From Candidatus Pantoea bituminis (GTDB lineage Bacteria > Pseudomonadota > Gammaproteobacteria > Enterobacterales > Enterobacteriaceae): a stretch of 64,000 bases of DNA. The position numbers were made by a program, and so were the translations under genes. Shown piece by piece: positions 9,356 through 17,637 of the stretch. The stretch is taken from the NCBI RefSeq assembly GCF_018842675.1, contig NZ_JAGTWO010000005.1, positions 248,001-312,000 of the forward strand. Direction: 5' to 3'. Positions within the stretch are counted from its first letter, which is position 1, and each line of letters opens with the position of its first letter. Below the pieces are notes generated by a model. The model was given only the letters and a program-made list of their open reading frames with translations. It ran no database searches and was not told where the DNA came from.

Positions 9356-9403
9356 ATGAACTCTCCCAATGAAACTGCCTTACTCGCAGCCTCCGCATCA
9401 TGA
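9356..9403 (+). CDS. 15-codon leader ORF coupled to thiO
   Basis: This short ORF encodes MNSPNETALLAASAS and then stops. It has a good GAGG ribosome site at 9344-9347, eight bases before its ATG. Its TGA overlaps the thiO start as ATGA, whereas thiO has no clear ribosome site of its own. The arrangement suggests that ribosomes initiate here, downstream of the riboswitch, and re-initiate at thiO. It could be a regulatory leader peptide or the remnant of a lost gene. No homologue is recognised. Confidence 0.45.
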   Translation: MNSPNETALLAASAS

Positions 9404-10329
9404 GCCGCTGGTCGGTTTTAGGCAGCGGTGTGTCTGGTTTATGTGTCGCCACGCTGCTGGTCGAACAGGGTGAATCCGTCGAAGTGATCAGCAAAGAGGA
9501 TTGTCTTCCGGCTTCGCATTGGGCTGGTGGCATGCTGGCACCTTGGTGCGAAGCTGAAAGCGCGCCTCAAACGGTTATCGATTGGGGACAGCATTCCGCT
9601 GCGTGGTGGTCAAAACGTGTTGATGGCGTTGAACACAACGGCACGTTAGTTATTGCGCCGCCGCGTGATAGCCTGGAACTGACGCGCTTCGCAAAAATGA
9701 CGTCGGAGCATCAATGGGTTGCACCGGGCGAAATCGAACCTGCGTTGGAAAATCGCTTCGCACGCGGCTTGTTCTTTTCAGGCGAAGCGCACCTAAATCC
9801 ACGTGATGCTATGCAGCAACTGCGCGCAAAATTGCTGCAGGCCAATGTCTCTTTTCATAACGGCGAACCCAGCGGAAAAATCATTGATTGTCGCGGCATC
9901 CACGCTGCCGAAGACCAGCCTGCACTGCGCGCTGTGCGCGGTGAAATGCTGATCCTGCAAACTGATGAAGTTCAGTTCTCGCGCCCGGTTCGCCTGTTAC
10001 ACCCTCGATTCCCTTGCTATCTGGTGCCGCGAGCAGCAGGACGTTTTATGCTTGGTGCCACCATGGTGGAAAGTCATGACGACAGCCCAATCAGCGCGCG
10101 CGCCATGATGGAATTGCTTAGCGCGGCGTACACCCTTCATCCGGCACTGGCTGAAGCTCGCATTGTTGAAAGCGGCACCGGTCTGCGTCCCGCCTATCGC
10201 GATAACCTGCCTGAGGTTCGCTACCAACACGGCATATTTTTCTTAAACGGTATGTATCGGCATGGTTTTTTGCTGGCACCCATTATGGCTGAAAAACTGA
10301 TGCAGCAACTGGCCCAGGAGGTTTTGTAA
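9400..10329 (+). CDS. thiO: Glycine oxidase ThiO
   Basis: This 309-residue FAD-dependent oxidase of the DAO family oxidises glycine to iminoglycine (dehydroglycine), the amine donor for the thiazole ring of thiamine. An FAD-binding Rossmann motif G-S-G-V-S-G is at residues 8-13. The C-terminal FAD and substrate region contains the family's G-T-G-L-R-P and N-G-M-Y-R-H-G segments. It begins a thiO-S-G-F operon behind a TPP riboswitch and overlaps thiS by one base. ThiO replaces the anaerobic tyrosine lyase ThiH, so this thiazole route needs oxygen. Confidence 0.95.
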   Translation: MSRWSVLGSGVSGLCVATLLVEQGESVEVISKEDCLPASHWAGGMLAPWCEAESAPQTVIDWGQHSAAWWSKRVDGVEHNGTLVIAPPRDSLELTRFAKMTSEHQWVAPGEIEPALENRFARGLFFSGEAHLNPRDAMQQLRAKLLQANVSFHNGEPSGKIIDCRGIHAAEDQPALRAVRGEMLILQTDEVQFSRPVRLLHPRFPCYLVPRAAGRFMLGATMVESHDDSPISARAMMELLSAAYTLHPALAEARIVESGTGLRPAYRDNLPEVRYQHGIFFLNGMYRHGFLLAPIMAEKLMQQLAQEVL

Positions 10330-10526
10330 TGCGTATTCAACTTAATGGTCGTCCGATCGAAACGGAAGCCAACACCTTGGCAGAACTGCTTCAAGAACAG
10401 CAGATAGATGCCAGCTGCGTCGCCAGCGCCGTGGACGGTGAATTTGTACCGCGATCTCGCTACGACGCTCAGCACATCACCGCAGGTTGTCAGCTAGAAA
10501 TTTTGTCACCGATGCAGGGAGGTTAA
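10329..10526 (+). CDS. thiS: Sulfur carrier protein ThiS
   Basis: This 65-residue ubiquitin-like protein ends in the required Gly-Gly (S-P-M-Q-G-G). The C-terminal Gly is adenylated by ThiF and turned into the thiocarboxylate that donates sulfur to thiazole. The start codon overlaps the thiO stop by one base (TAATG), and an AGGAGG ribosome site lies within the end of thiO. Length and motif match the family. Confidence 0.95.
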   Translation: MRIQLNGRPIETEANTLAELLQEQQIDASCVASAVDGEFVPRSRYDAQHITAGCQLEILSPMQGG

Positions 10527-10528
10527 GT

Positions 10529-11287
10529 ATGTTTTACGATTTCCAACCCCAGTCGCGATTTTTACTGGGAACCGCCGGTTATCCGTCGCCTGATGTGTTA
10601 GCGCAAGCGATTAGCGCATCGGGCACAGAAATTATTACGGTTAGCCTGCGCCGCGAGGGCAGTGCAGGTGGTGCATTCCGTGAACTGCTGAAGCCGCTGA
10701 ACACGCGAATTCTGCCTAACACTGCAGGTTGTCACACAGTCAAAGAGGCGGTAACCACCGCGCAAATGGCACGCGAACTCTTCAATACATCGTGGATAAA
10801 ACTGGAGGTCATTGGGCATGCCGACACGCTGCAACCCGATCCTTTTGCCTTGGTCGAAGCCGCACGCATTCTTTGCGCCGACGGTTTCAACGTTTTCCCT
10901 TACACCACGGAAGATCTCATTGTTGGCGAAAAATTACTGGAAGCGGGCTGTGAATTATTGATGCCTTGGGGCGCGCCTATCGGTTCCGGTCAGGGATTAC
11001 GCAATATTGAAGGATTGCGTTCTATGCGTGCCTGGTTCAAAGGCATTCCGTTGATCATTGATGCCGGCATTGGCGCGCCGAGCCAGGCGGCACAGGCGAT
11101 GGAAATGGGCTTTGACGGGATCCTGCTCAATACGGCTGTGGCAAAAGCACGCGATCCGGTGCGTATGGCGGGTGCGTTTGCCTCAGCAATCCATGCTGGC
11201 CTGGAAGCGCAGCAGGCAGGGATGATGGAACGCCGCGACATGGCAGCCGCTTCTACACCCATTTTCGGTTTGGCCGAGTTCAGTTGA
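10529..11287 (+). CDS. thiG: Thiazole synthase ThiG
   Basis: This 252-residue TIM-barrel enzyme joins 1-deoxy-xylulose 5-phosphate, dehydroglycine (from ThiO) and sulfur (from ThiS) into the thiazole phosphate. The K-L-E-V segment near residue 91 contains the Lys expected to form the Schiff base. The [10 protein letters not shown] motif near 152 binds the phosphate. The ATG at 10529 has a GGAGG ribosome site inside the thiS end. An in-frame ATG 14 codons earlier would overlap thiS and is unlikely. Confidence 0.95.
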   Translation: MFYDFQPQSRFLLGTAGYPSPDVLAQAISASGTEIITVSLRREGSAGGAFRELLKPLNTRILPNTAGCHTVKEAVTTAQMARELFNTSWIKLEVIGHADTLQPDPFALVEAARILCADGFNVFPYTTEDLIVGEKLLEAGCELLMPWGAPIGSGQGLRNIEGLRSMRAWFKGIPLIIDAGIGAPSQAAQAMEMGFDGILLNTAVAKARDPVRMAGAFASAIHAGLEAQQAGMMERRDMAAASTPIFGLAEFS

Positions 11288-11296
11288 GGATAAAAG

Positions 11297-12265
11297 ATGA
11301 GTCGTTATCAGCGGCAATCAATGCTGCCGGAAATAGGCGATGCCGGACAGCAGCGTCTGGCAAGCGCACGCGTGCTGGTGGTTGGTGCGGGCGGTTTGGG
11401 ATCAACGCTGCTGCCGCTGCTGGTGGGCGCTGGGGTAGGATTTATAAAGCTTTACGACGGTGACGTGGTTGAACTGCATAATCTTCACCGGCAAACGCTG
11501 TTTAGCATGGCAGATGTGGGTCAATCAAAAGCAGTATGCGCCCAGCGTGCGCTAGCGCAGCGCAATCCCGAATCGATTGTAGAAGCACATCCGCACACAC
11601 TGCGCGCCAGTATGATAAGTCATGCGCTTGATGGCATCGATATTGTGATCGACGCGGCTGATAATTTCGCTATTACCTATCAACTCTCTGACGTCTGCTA
11701 TCCGCGCCATATTCCGCTGGTCTGCGCCTCGGTACTGGGCCGAACAGGTTATGTCGGAAGCTTCTGTGCAGATGCACCGAGCTATCGGGCACTTTTCCCT
11801 CAGTTGCCTACTGCATCCGCCAACTGCAATACCGCGGGCGTAATGGGGCCAGCCGTGGCAACGCTTGGTGCATTACAGGCACAAATGGCGCTCAGCATCT
11901 TGCTGCAACTCAAGCCGTCGCCCCTCGGTTGTATGATCAAGTGCGATTTTGTCGAGTGGCACGTGAGGCAGTTCCGCTTTGATTATGCGGAAGAACCGGC
12001 GCATCCCGGCGTGCCGTTTATCGACCTACAACTGCTTACGCCTGAAGATTGTATTATTGATCTGCGCAGTGTTATGGAAGCGCCAACCAGCATCGCTGAC
12101 GACGTTCTGCGTCTGTTGCCTGATGAGCTCGCAGCCTGGCAGGCACCTGAAGAACAGCGCATTGTACTGGTGTGTGCCAGCGGAATACGTGCGGCTAAGG
12201 CTGCACAGGCACTGGAGCAACGTGGGCATCGCCGATTAGCAATAATTGCAGCGAATCAATGTTAA
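11297..12265 (+). CDS. thiF: ThiF adenylyltransferase fused to a rhodanese-like domain
   Basis: ThiF adenylates ThiS. The E1-like domain has the ATP loop G-A-G-G-L-G at 30-35, the R65 region (N-L-H-R-Q), and a Cys at 177 in N-C-N-T-A-G-V-M-G-P, the position of the sulfur-carrying Cys in E. coli ThiF. At 322 residues it is about 70 longer than E. coli ThiF. The tail (about 245-322) looks like a small rhodanese domain, with D-L-R near 255 and a catalytic-type loop C-A-S-G-I-R (C293). The two Cys-x-x-Cys zinc sites of E. coli ThiF are absent: the first is replaced by P-S-Y-R-A (161-165). The added domain may supply persulfide sulfur. It is the last gene of the thi operon. Confidence 0.9.
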   Translation: MSRYQRQSMLPEIGDAGQQRLASARVLVVGAGGLGSTLLPLLVGAGVGFIKLYDGDVVELHNLHRQTLFSMADVGQSKAVCAQRALAQRNPESIVEAHPHTLRASMISHALDGIDIVIDAADNFAITYQLSDVCYPRHIPLVCASVLGRTGYVGSFCADAPSYRALFPQLPTASANCNTAGVMGPAVATLGALQAQMALSILLQLKPSPLGCMIKCDFVEWHVRQFRFDYAEEPAHPGVPFIDLQLLTPEDCIIDLRSVMEAPTSIADDVLRLLPDELAAWQAPEEQRIVLVCASGIRAAKAAQALEQRGHRRLAIIAANQC

Positions 12266-12718
12266 ACATTGCGTGAGTAATGCGTGCATTAAGACCTGCA
12301 TTTATCAGTAGAGACGCATTTAGCCGTGAATGTTATTTTCCCAATAGGGAAAGCTCTCCCTCCGCTTTGTTGCCATTCATTGTCAATACGAAGAGTAGCG
12401 ATGTTCTGTTGGTCGCGGATGAGTTCTAATAGCGGGCTGCCAGATAATGAAGATCGTGCATTGAAATTAATACTACTAACCATTATGCAAGCCAACATGG
12501 CGGTTAATGGTTATTGGAATGGCGCTCAATCTGCGCTGCTACCCGCTTTTAAGGAGGACATGAGCAAAAGCCTTGAAAAAGCAGAATCGAAAATACCTAT
12601 AACGCGTTAAAAGGGTTATTAATGAGGTTTAGCGTAACGGTGAAAGCGTTATTTTGCATAACATTACCCTTATTCTCTAAACCTCATATTTTACTTTCAT
12701 CAATCCTGATCGGTGAAT
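12266..12718. other. Gap between thiF and the ASCH-domain gene
   Basis: Apart from the doubtful ORF at 12326-12610, the region holds an 8-base inverted repeat (12625-12632 with 12678-12685) separated by 45 bases. No T-rich terminator follows it. Nothing else was recognised. Confidence 0.4.
12326..12610 (+). CDS. Hypothetical protein (doubtful)
   Basis: An open frame of up to 94 codons. No family is recognised. The last 50 residues have amphipathic helical character ending in K-S-L-E-K-A-E-S-K, which looks more protein-like than the first part. Start codons at 12326, 12401 and 12419 are possible, none with a clear ribosome site. It may be a degraded gene in a 450-base gap between thiF and the ASCH gene. 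Confidence 0.25.
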   Translation: MNVIFPIGKALPPLCCHSLSIRRVAMFCWSRMSSNSGLPDNEDRALKLILLTIMQANMAVNGYWNGAQSALLPAFKEDMSKSLEKAESKIPITR

Positions 12719-13132
12719 TTATACCACTTCAGTTAATTGAAAGGTCTCAAATACCAGTTCCATCTCAGGATGAAAACTGCCTTCGTTTTGGAAAAAGCGC
12801 TGATGCTCTTGCTTCCAGTGATCAAGGCTGAGATCGCCTTCGCCTTCCAGCATCGCCATTTCAGGCGTTACGCGATCAAAACGTGTCAGGAACAAGCCGG
12901 TAGTGCGAATAACACACACCGGCTGATTATTGCCGTTGAGGATAATACTGTAGCTGCCAGGCTGCGGTTTGTGGTCATCTGCGTTCCAGGATTGCAAAGA
13001 GCCGCAGCTGGCGACCTTTTTACCGGCGATCACTAATGTAGCAAGCTGATTAGCCAACTCGGCTGAATCGCCAAACGGCCAGGCAAGGGCGTTGGGATAT
13101 TTGATTTTTAATTGTTCGAGCGTCAATGCCAT
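12719..13132 (-). CDS. ASCH domain-containing protein
   Basis: This cytoplasmic protein of 137 residues has an ASCH fold, a PUA-like beta-barrel thought to bind RNA or modified nucleosides. The family signatures are a W-P-F-G-D start near residue 18, K-K-V-A-S-C-G in the middle and the C-terminal E-M-E-L-V-F-E-T-F strand. The ATG at 13132 has an AAGGA ribosome site. An upstream in-frame ATG at 13204 would add 24 residues that do not fit the family. It lies 75 bases downstream of the thioredoxin-fold gene on the same strand and may be cotranscribed. The cellular role is unknown. Confidence 0.8.
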   Translation of the reverse strand: MALTLEQLKIKYPNALAWPFGDSAELANQLATLVIAGKKVASCGSLQSWNADDHKPQPGSYSIILNGNNQPVCVIRTTGLFLTRFDRVTPEMAMLEGEGDLSLDHWKQEHQRFFQNEGSFHPEMELVFETFQLTEVV

Positions 13133-13207
13133 CGCTGAATCCTTAAGTTTAGGGCGTTGAATTATGCGCCCATTATCAACAATCTTGGTGATAATGGGCA
13201 GCATTGA

Positions 13208-13762
13208 TTAAGCCAGGATGCGTTTAGCCCAGTCAGTAATGTCATCACCGCTGCCGATATCGGGCTGCACCAAGCCGTTGATCATAAAAGTGGGTGAAAC
13301 GTGGATGCCGTTCTGGCGTGCATATTTGCAATGCCATTTGATCTCGGTTTGCAGATCGGCGCGCGCGAATACCTCATACGCATCAATTCCGCTGTAATCT
13401 TTCAGGCGAGCAAGAATCTGATGAGGCGTAGCATCCATGTTAGGACCGCTACAATGATCGGTAAATTCAAATTCTTCCCGATGATCGGCAACGGCTTTCA
13501 TCACTGCTTTTGCTGCTTCTTTACCCTGAAAAGAGGCCGCCAGAATGTAGCGCACAATCACGCCTGAAAAGAGATGCCAGGGTTGTGACTGTAAGCGAAT
13601 TTTCAGTGTCATTTTCTCCTCACCCACTTCGCTCAGCAGCGCGTCAAATTTGTTAAAAGCGCGGACCGAGAAAGGGCAGGTAGGTTCCAGAAACACTTCA
13701 AAAATGTGGGGGCCGTGGCCCCAAACCAGCGGATCGGCAGAGAGTGTGGCATTCTGGCTCAT
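13208..13762 (-). CDS. Thioredoxin-fold (DsbA-like) cytoplasmic protein
   Basis: This 184-residue protein has a thioredoxin fold with an inserted helical domain as in DsbA. The active-site motif is C-P-F-S (C29 to S32), so only one Cys remains of the usual CxxC. That favours a monothiol or peroxidatic role over disulfide exchange. No signal peptide is present. The cis-Pro motif V-S-P-T-F near residue 158 is conserved. The ATG is preceded by AAGGAAA. It is divergent from the next gene across 324 bases. Function is not known beyond the fold. Confidence 0.8.
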   Translation of the reverse strand: MSQNATLSADPLVWGHGPHIFEVFLEPTCPFSVRAFNKFDALLSEVGEEKMTLKIRLQSQPWHLFSGVIVRYILAASFQGKEAAKAVMKAVADHREEFEFTDHCSGPNMDATPHQILARLKDYSGIDAYEVFARADLQTEIKWHCKYARQNGIHVSPTFMINGLVQPDIGSGDDITDWAKRILA

Positions 13763-14086
13763 GATTTTTCCTTTATTTAAGGGAGGATGAAAAGTAGACG
13801 TATCAACAAATCTTAGTCGTATCAGCCCGTTAAGTTTACTGCAGATCTGTTACAAGAATTTTAGCGCTCGCTTTATTGTGACTAAAAGTCAGGTTTAAAA
13901 CAGGACAAAAGGCGTCAAAAATCGGTAAACTCAGCGGCTTTAAATTTATGCCTTTGCATCCCGGCGACAGCAGCCAGAAGCGTCTATAGTTATTGCCATA
14001 CTTCTCTGCTTTTGCGTTGCAGGTTTTCTGCAGCGAATTTTTATGTTCATTTGCCCGGAGCCAATAAGCCTTAAAAGAGGTTAATT
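13763..14086. other. Divergent promoter region
   Basis: These 324 bases separate two divergent genes (thioredoxin-fold protein leftwards, 89-residue protein rightwards), so promoters for both should lie here. No operator, RNA gene or coding frame was recognised. Confidence 0.4.
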
Positions 14087-14356
14087 TTGCACACAGATCT
14101 GTCCTGGAAAACCCTCCATCACATCATTAATCAGACCATCGCTGACATGCTAGATGAACATCAAACATTGAACGTGTTGTCATTGCGCGCCAGGCTGCGT
14201 GAACTGGCAGAGATCGAAGATGATGAAACAATGGTGCTGTGTTACTGGCAGGCGAGCAAAATATTGATGCGATTACCCGCCACGGTAACAGCCAGCCAAT
14301 TAATGAGCGCGGCGCGACATGCGTTTCGAACCCCTCTGAATCACGATCTGCTGTGA
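14087..14356 (+). CDS. Hypothetical small helical protein
   Basis: An 89-residue protein, probably all alpha-helical, acidic in the middle (E-I-E-D-D-E-T) and without membrane segments. The start is TTG at 14087 with an AGAGG ribosome site seven bases upstream. No family is recognised with certainty. Size and composition resemble small two-helix enterobacterial regulatory proteins of the biofilm/stress class, but no diagnostic motif is seen. Confidence 0.55.
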   Translation: MHTDLSWKTLHHIINQTIADMLDEHQTLNVLSLRARLRELAEIEDDETMVLCYWQASKILMRLPATVTASQLMSAARHAFRTPLNHDLL

Positions 14357-14485
14357 TTTTATTTTCATGAGGCACGATGCGGCAAGTGAATGCGGCACAA
14401 AATCCGTTAATGTGACGCATTTACAGCAGTTTATGACCTATTCTTCAGGTTATGCTTTACCTATTTCCGCATTAAAGGATGTTCC

Positions 14486-15070
14486 ATGTCGCATTTCCGC
14501 CCGGTGGCGTTAGAACACGCCAGCCGTCTGCTTAATCACGGACCTACGATTCTTATTACCAGTCAAGATCGCACATCACAGCGCCGTAATGTCATGGCTG
14601 CGGCCTGGTCTACGCCGGTTGAGTTCACCCCGCCGCGCATCGCTATTGTGGTAGACAAAGCAACCTGGTCCCGCGAGCTGATCGAATCAGGTGGCGCCTT
14701 TGGCATTTGCGTGCCGGCAGCCGCATTCGTCGATCTCACGTATGCCGTGGGCAGCGTATCAGGACGCGATAAAGATAAATTCAGCGATTTTACTCTTCAG
14801 GCCATTAAGGGACCGCAACTTGGCGTGCCATTACTGGAAGAGAGTTGTGTCGCCTGGCTTGAATGCCGTCTGCTGCCAGAAACAGAAGCGCAACAGGCGT
14901 ATGACACTCTGTTTGGCGAAGTGGTCGCAGCGGCGGCTGACAGTCGAGTTTTCTTTGACGGGCGCTGGCATTTCAATGCTGACAACCGTGATTTACACAC
15001 ATTGCACCATTTGGGTGGTGGAAAGTTCGTGACAGTAGCGAACACGCTTACGGCAAAAGCCGATTTCTAA
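14486..15070 (+). CDS. Flavin reductase-like domain protein
   Basis: This 194-residue FMN-binding split-barrel protein belongs to the flavin reductase-like family that reduces flavin with NAD(P)H or otherwise uses FMN. The N-M-x-A-A-x-S-T-P-V segment near residue 35 and the G-R-D-K-D-K-F segment near 92 are the FMN-contact motifs. The ATG has an AAGGA ribosome site. The Zn-dependent dehydrogenase gene starts 14 bases later, so the two form an operon. Confidence 0.85.
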   Translation: MSHFRPVALEHASRLLNHGPTILITSQDRTSQRRNVMAAAWSTPVEFTPPRIAIVVDKATWSRELIESGGAFGICVPAAAFVDLTYAVGSVSGRDKDKFSDFTLQAIKGPQLGVPLLEESCVAWLECRLLPETEAQQAYDTLFGEVVAAAADSRVFFDGRWHFNADNRDLHTLHHLGGGKFVTVANTLTAKADF

Positions 15071-15083
15071 ACAGAGGTAATCT

Positions 15084-16100
15084 ATGACAGTTAAAAGCTA
15101 TGCTGCGATGCAAGCCGGTCAGGCACTTGAACGATACGACTACGATGCAGGCCCACTTGATGCAGAAGATGTTGAAGTTGAAGTGGAGTATTGCGGCGTA
15201 TGCCATTCCGATTTATCGATGATCGATAACGAATGGGGCGCGTCTACTTATCCTTTGGTAGCGGGTCATGAAGTGATTGGTCGTGTTGTTGCGCTGGGTG
15301 ACAGTGCAAAAAACAAGGGACTGAGCCTTGGTCAGCGTGTTGGCATTGGCTGGCTCGCAAAAAGCTGTCAGCACTGCGACGCGTGTATCAATGGCGAGCA
15401 GGTAAATTGCCAGCAGGGTAAAGTTTCTACGATCAACAATCATGGTGGTTTTGCCAGTTCGCTGCGCGCTAACTGGCAATGGGCTATTCCGCTGCCAGAA
15501 AAACTGGATGTCGCAACTGCGGGACCTCTGCTGTGTGGCGGCATCACTGTATTCAAACCACTGCTGATGCATAACGTCTCTGTTTCCAGCCGCGTAGGTG
15601 TGATCGGCATTGGTGGATTGGGCCATATCGCGATTAAAATTTTGCGTGCGATTGGGGCCGAAGTTACTGCGTTCAGCTCATCAGCCAGCAAGACGCAGGC
15701 GATTCTGGACATGGGTGCGGATCATGTTGTTAACAGCCGCGATCCAGAAGCCTTAAAAGCGCTGGCAGGCCAGTTTGACTTGATTATCAGTACGGTGGCA
15801 GTTGACCTTGATTGGCAGCCATACTTCAATGCTCTGGCACCGAACGGCAAGTTCCACACCGTGGGTGCAGTAATGAAGCCATTCGAAGTGCCTGCTTTTA
15901 GTCTGATTACTGGCGACCATGCGGTGACGGGTTCGTCAACCGGATCGCCGGGTCAATTGCGTAAGCTGTTGAAACTGGCTGGGCGCGCTAATATTGCGCC
16001 AACAGTGGAATACTTCCCCATGTCAAAAATCAACGACGCGCTGGATCACCTGCGTGCCGGTAAGGCCAATTATCGTATTGTCCTCAAAGCTGATTTTTAA
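15084..16100 (+). CDS. NAD(P)-dependent zinc alcohol dehydrogenase (YahK/cinnamyl type)
   Basis: This 338-residue medium-chain dehydrogenase would reduce aldehydes with NADPH. Catalytic zinc ligands are in C-G-V-C-H-S-D near residue 37 and G-H-E near 61. The structural zinc site is a reduced cluster near 96-110 (C-Q-H-C-D-A-C). The nucleotide-binding motif is G-I-G-G-L-G-H near 174. It is close to the YahK/AdhA group of broad aldehyde reductases. An AGAGG ribosome site precedes the ATG, 14 bases after the flavin reductase gene. A GGCGCGCC inverted repeat follows the stop. Confidence 0.88.
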   Translation: MTVKSYAAMQAGQALERYDYDAGPLDAEDVEVEVEYCGVCHSDLSMIDNEWGASTYPLVAGHEVIGRVVALGDSAKNKGLSLGQRVGIGWLAKSCQHCDACINGEQVNCQQGKVSTINNHGGFASSLRANWQWAIPLPEKLDVATAGPLLCGGITVFKPLLMHNVSVSSRVGVIGIGGLGHIAIKILRAIGAEVTAFSSSASKTQAILDMGADHVVNSRDPEALKALAGQFDLIISTVAVDLDWQPYFNALAPNGKFHTVGAVMKPFEVPAFSLITGDHAVTGSSTGSPGQLRKLLKLAGRANIAPTVEYFPMSKINDALDHLRAGKANYRIVLKADF

Positions 16101-16105
16101 CGGCA

Positions 16106-16124
16106 GGCGCGCCTTTGGCGCGCC
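16106..16124 (+). terminator. Strong hairpin after the dehydrogenase gene
   Basis: GGCGCGCC (16106-16113) and its exact inverted copy (16117-16124) are separated by TTT, 6 bases after the stop codon, and followed by AATTTCTCTCTCC. There is no uniform T run, but the stem is very stable and probably ends transcription before crtZ. Confidence 0.6.
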
Positions 16125-16235
16125 AATTTCTCTCTCTCCTCTGCTTTTTCAATTCTCTGTTAAAATTGAACACGGCGATAAAATAGTGATACTGCGCACT
16201 CATGCCCATTGCAGGAAGCACCTACTGGAGAAACT

Positions 16236-16769
16236 ATGCTGTGGATTTGGAATGCCTTGATTGTATTGGTTACTGTCGTAGGCATGGAGATTGCTGCCGC
16301 GCTGGCGCATAAATACATCATGCACGGCTGGGGTTGGGGTTGGCATCTGTCGCATCATGAGCCGCATAAAGGCTGGTTTGAGCTCAACGATCTTTACGCA
16401 GTTGCCTTTGCCGGCTTGGCAATTTTGCTGATTTATCTGGGAAGTGAAGGGATGTGGCCGCTGCAGTGGATTGGCGCGGGAATGACGCTGTACGGCATTA
16501 TGTATTTCATTGTTCACGATGGGTTAGTGCATCAGCGCTGGCCGTTCCGCTATGTTCCACGCCGTGGCTACTTCAAGCGTTTATATATGGCGCACCGCAT
16601 GCATCATGCTGTGCGCGGTAAAGAGGGCTGCGTTTCGTTTGGTTTCCTCTATGCGCCGCCGCTGTCTAAATTGCAGGCGACGCTAAGAGAGCGGCACGGT
16701 AAGAAATCTAATGCGGACGCTGCCAAAGATGAGCAGGGCGCGGCGGCGAAGTCATCATCCGAGACATAA
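16236..16769 (+). CDS. crtZ: Beta-carotene 3-hydroxylase CrtZ
   Basis: This 177-residue membrane di-iron hydroxylase adds the 3 and 3' hydroxyls to beta-carotene, giving zeaxanthin. Four His clusters typical of the fatty-acid-hydroxylase fold are present: H-K-Y-I-M-H, H-L-S-H-H-E-P-H, H-D-G-L-V-H and H-R-M-H-H-A-V. There are about four hydrophobic segments. The ATG at 16236 has a GGAG site. The gene is transcribed towards the crtEXYIB operon and its last 62 bases overlap the end of crtB on the other strand, as in other Pantoea carotenoid clusters. Confidence 0.96.
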   Translation: MLWIWNALIVLVTVVGMEIAAALAHKYIMHGWGWGWHLSHHEPHKGWFELNDLYAVAFAGLAILLIYLGSEGMWPLQWIGAGMTLYGIMYFIVHDGLVHQRWPFRYVPRRGYFKRLYMAHRMHHAVRGKEGCVSFGFLYAPPLSKLQATLRERHGKKSNADAAKDEQGAAAKSSSET

Positions 16770-17637
16770 CCGCCTGACCTGAAGCCGACACCAGCAACGC
16801 TAACTTCTCGGGCTTGCTGGTGGACTGGCGACGATCCCACGCCTTTTTGCCCGCCTGATTCACTTTGACCCCAATTTTGCGATAAACCCCTTTTGCAGTC
16901 GCAATCGCCCAAGCTGAACGCAGTGGCAAGCCCGCTAATCCAGCGGTTGCCGAATGATAATAAGGTTCCGCTTCTTTGACTAAGCGCCTTGCGACCCGGC
17001 TTAAAGCCTGACGATTTTCTGGAGCGGCATAGTTAATGCCGTTTAAACCCACTTGCTGCAACCACTGTTCGGGTAAATAACAGCGGCCGACTTGCGCATC
17101 ATCAACAATGTCACGCGCAATATTAGTGAGCTGAAACGCCAGCCCCAAATCGCAGGCGCGATCCAACGTCGCGGCATCCCGTACCCCCATAATCTGCGCC
17201 ATCATCAATCCCACAACACCCGCCACGTGATAGCAATAACGCAGCGTGTCATCGAATGTTTCATAGCGCACTTCACGCACATCCATGGCAAAGCCTTCGA
17301 GATGATCAAAAGCATAAGCAGGTAAAATATCGTGCGCCATTGCGACTTCCTGAAACGCCGCAAAAGCGGGCTCATGCATTTGCGATCCGGCATAGGCTTG
17401 ACGCGTTTTAACTTCAAGCTGAGCTAAACGTTGCTCTGGTGTTTGCAATGAGACGATGTCTGAAGCAAAGCCCAATTGCTGATCGTCAATCACATCGTCG
17501 CAATGACGACACCAGGAATAGAGCATTAATACGCTGCGACGGGTTTTGGTATCAAATAGCTTTGACGCGGTTGCAAAGCTTTTCGAGCCCACTTCCATGG
17601 TTTCCACCGCGTGGTCGAGTAATGACGGATTATTCAT
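16708..17637 (-). CDS. crtB: 15-cis-phytoene synthase CrtB
   Basis: This 309-residue prenyl synthase condenses two geranylgeranyl diphosphates into phytoene. Asp-rich motif 1 D-D-V-I-D-D is at 47-52 and motif 2 (A-R-D-I-V-D-D) is near 175. Length equals known enterobacterial CrtB (309). It is the last gene of the minus-strand crtEXYIB operon, its start overlaps the crtI stop by four bases, and its 3' end overlaps convergent crtZ. Confidence 0.97.
   Translation of the reverse strand: MNNPSLLDHAVETMEVGSKSFATASKLFDTKTRRSVLMLYSWCRHCDDVIDDQQLGFASDIVSLQTPEQRLAQLEVKTRQAYAGSQMHEPAFAAFQEVAMAHDILPAYAFDHLEGFAMDVREVRYETFDDTLRYCYHVAGVVGLMMAQIMGVRDAATLDRACDLGLAFQLTNIARDIVDDAQVGRCYLPEQWLQQVGLNGINYAAPENRQALSRVARRLVKEAEPYYHSATAGLAGLPLRSAWAIATAKGVYRKIGVKVNQAGKKAWDRRQSTSKPEKLALLVSASGQAVMSRMMTSPPRPAHLWQRPH

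Noticed and set aside
12622..12831. A 69-codon frame overlapping the ASCH gene end
   Set aside because: It runs into the well-supported ASCH gene on the other strand and shows no family features.
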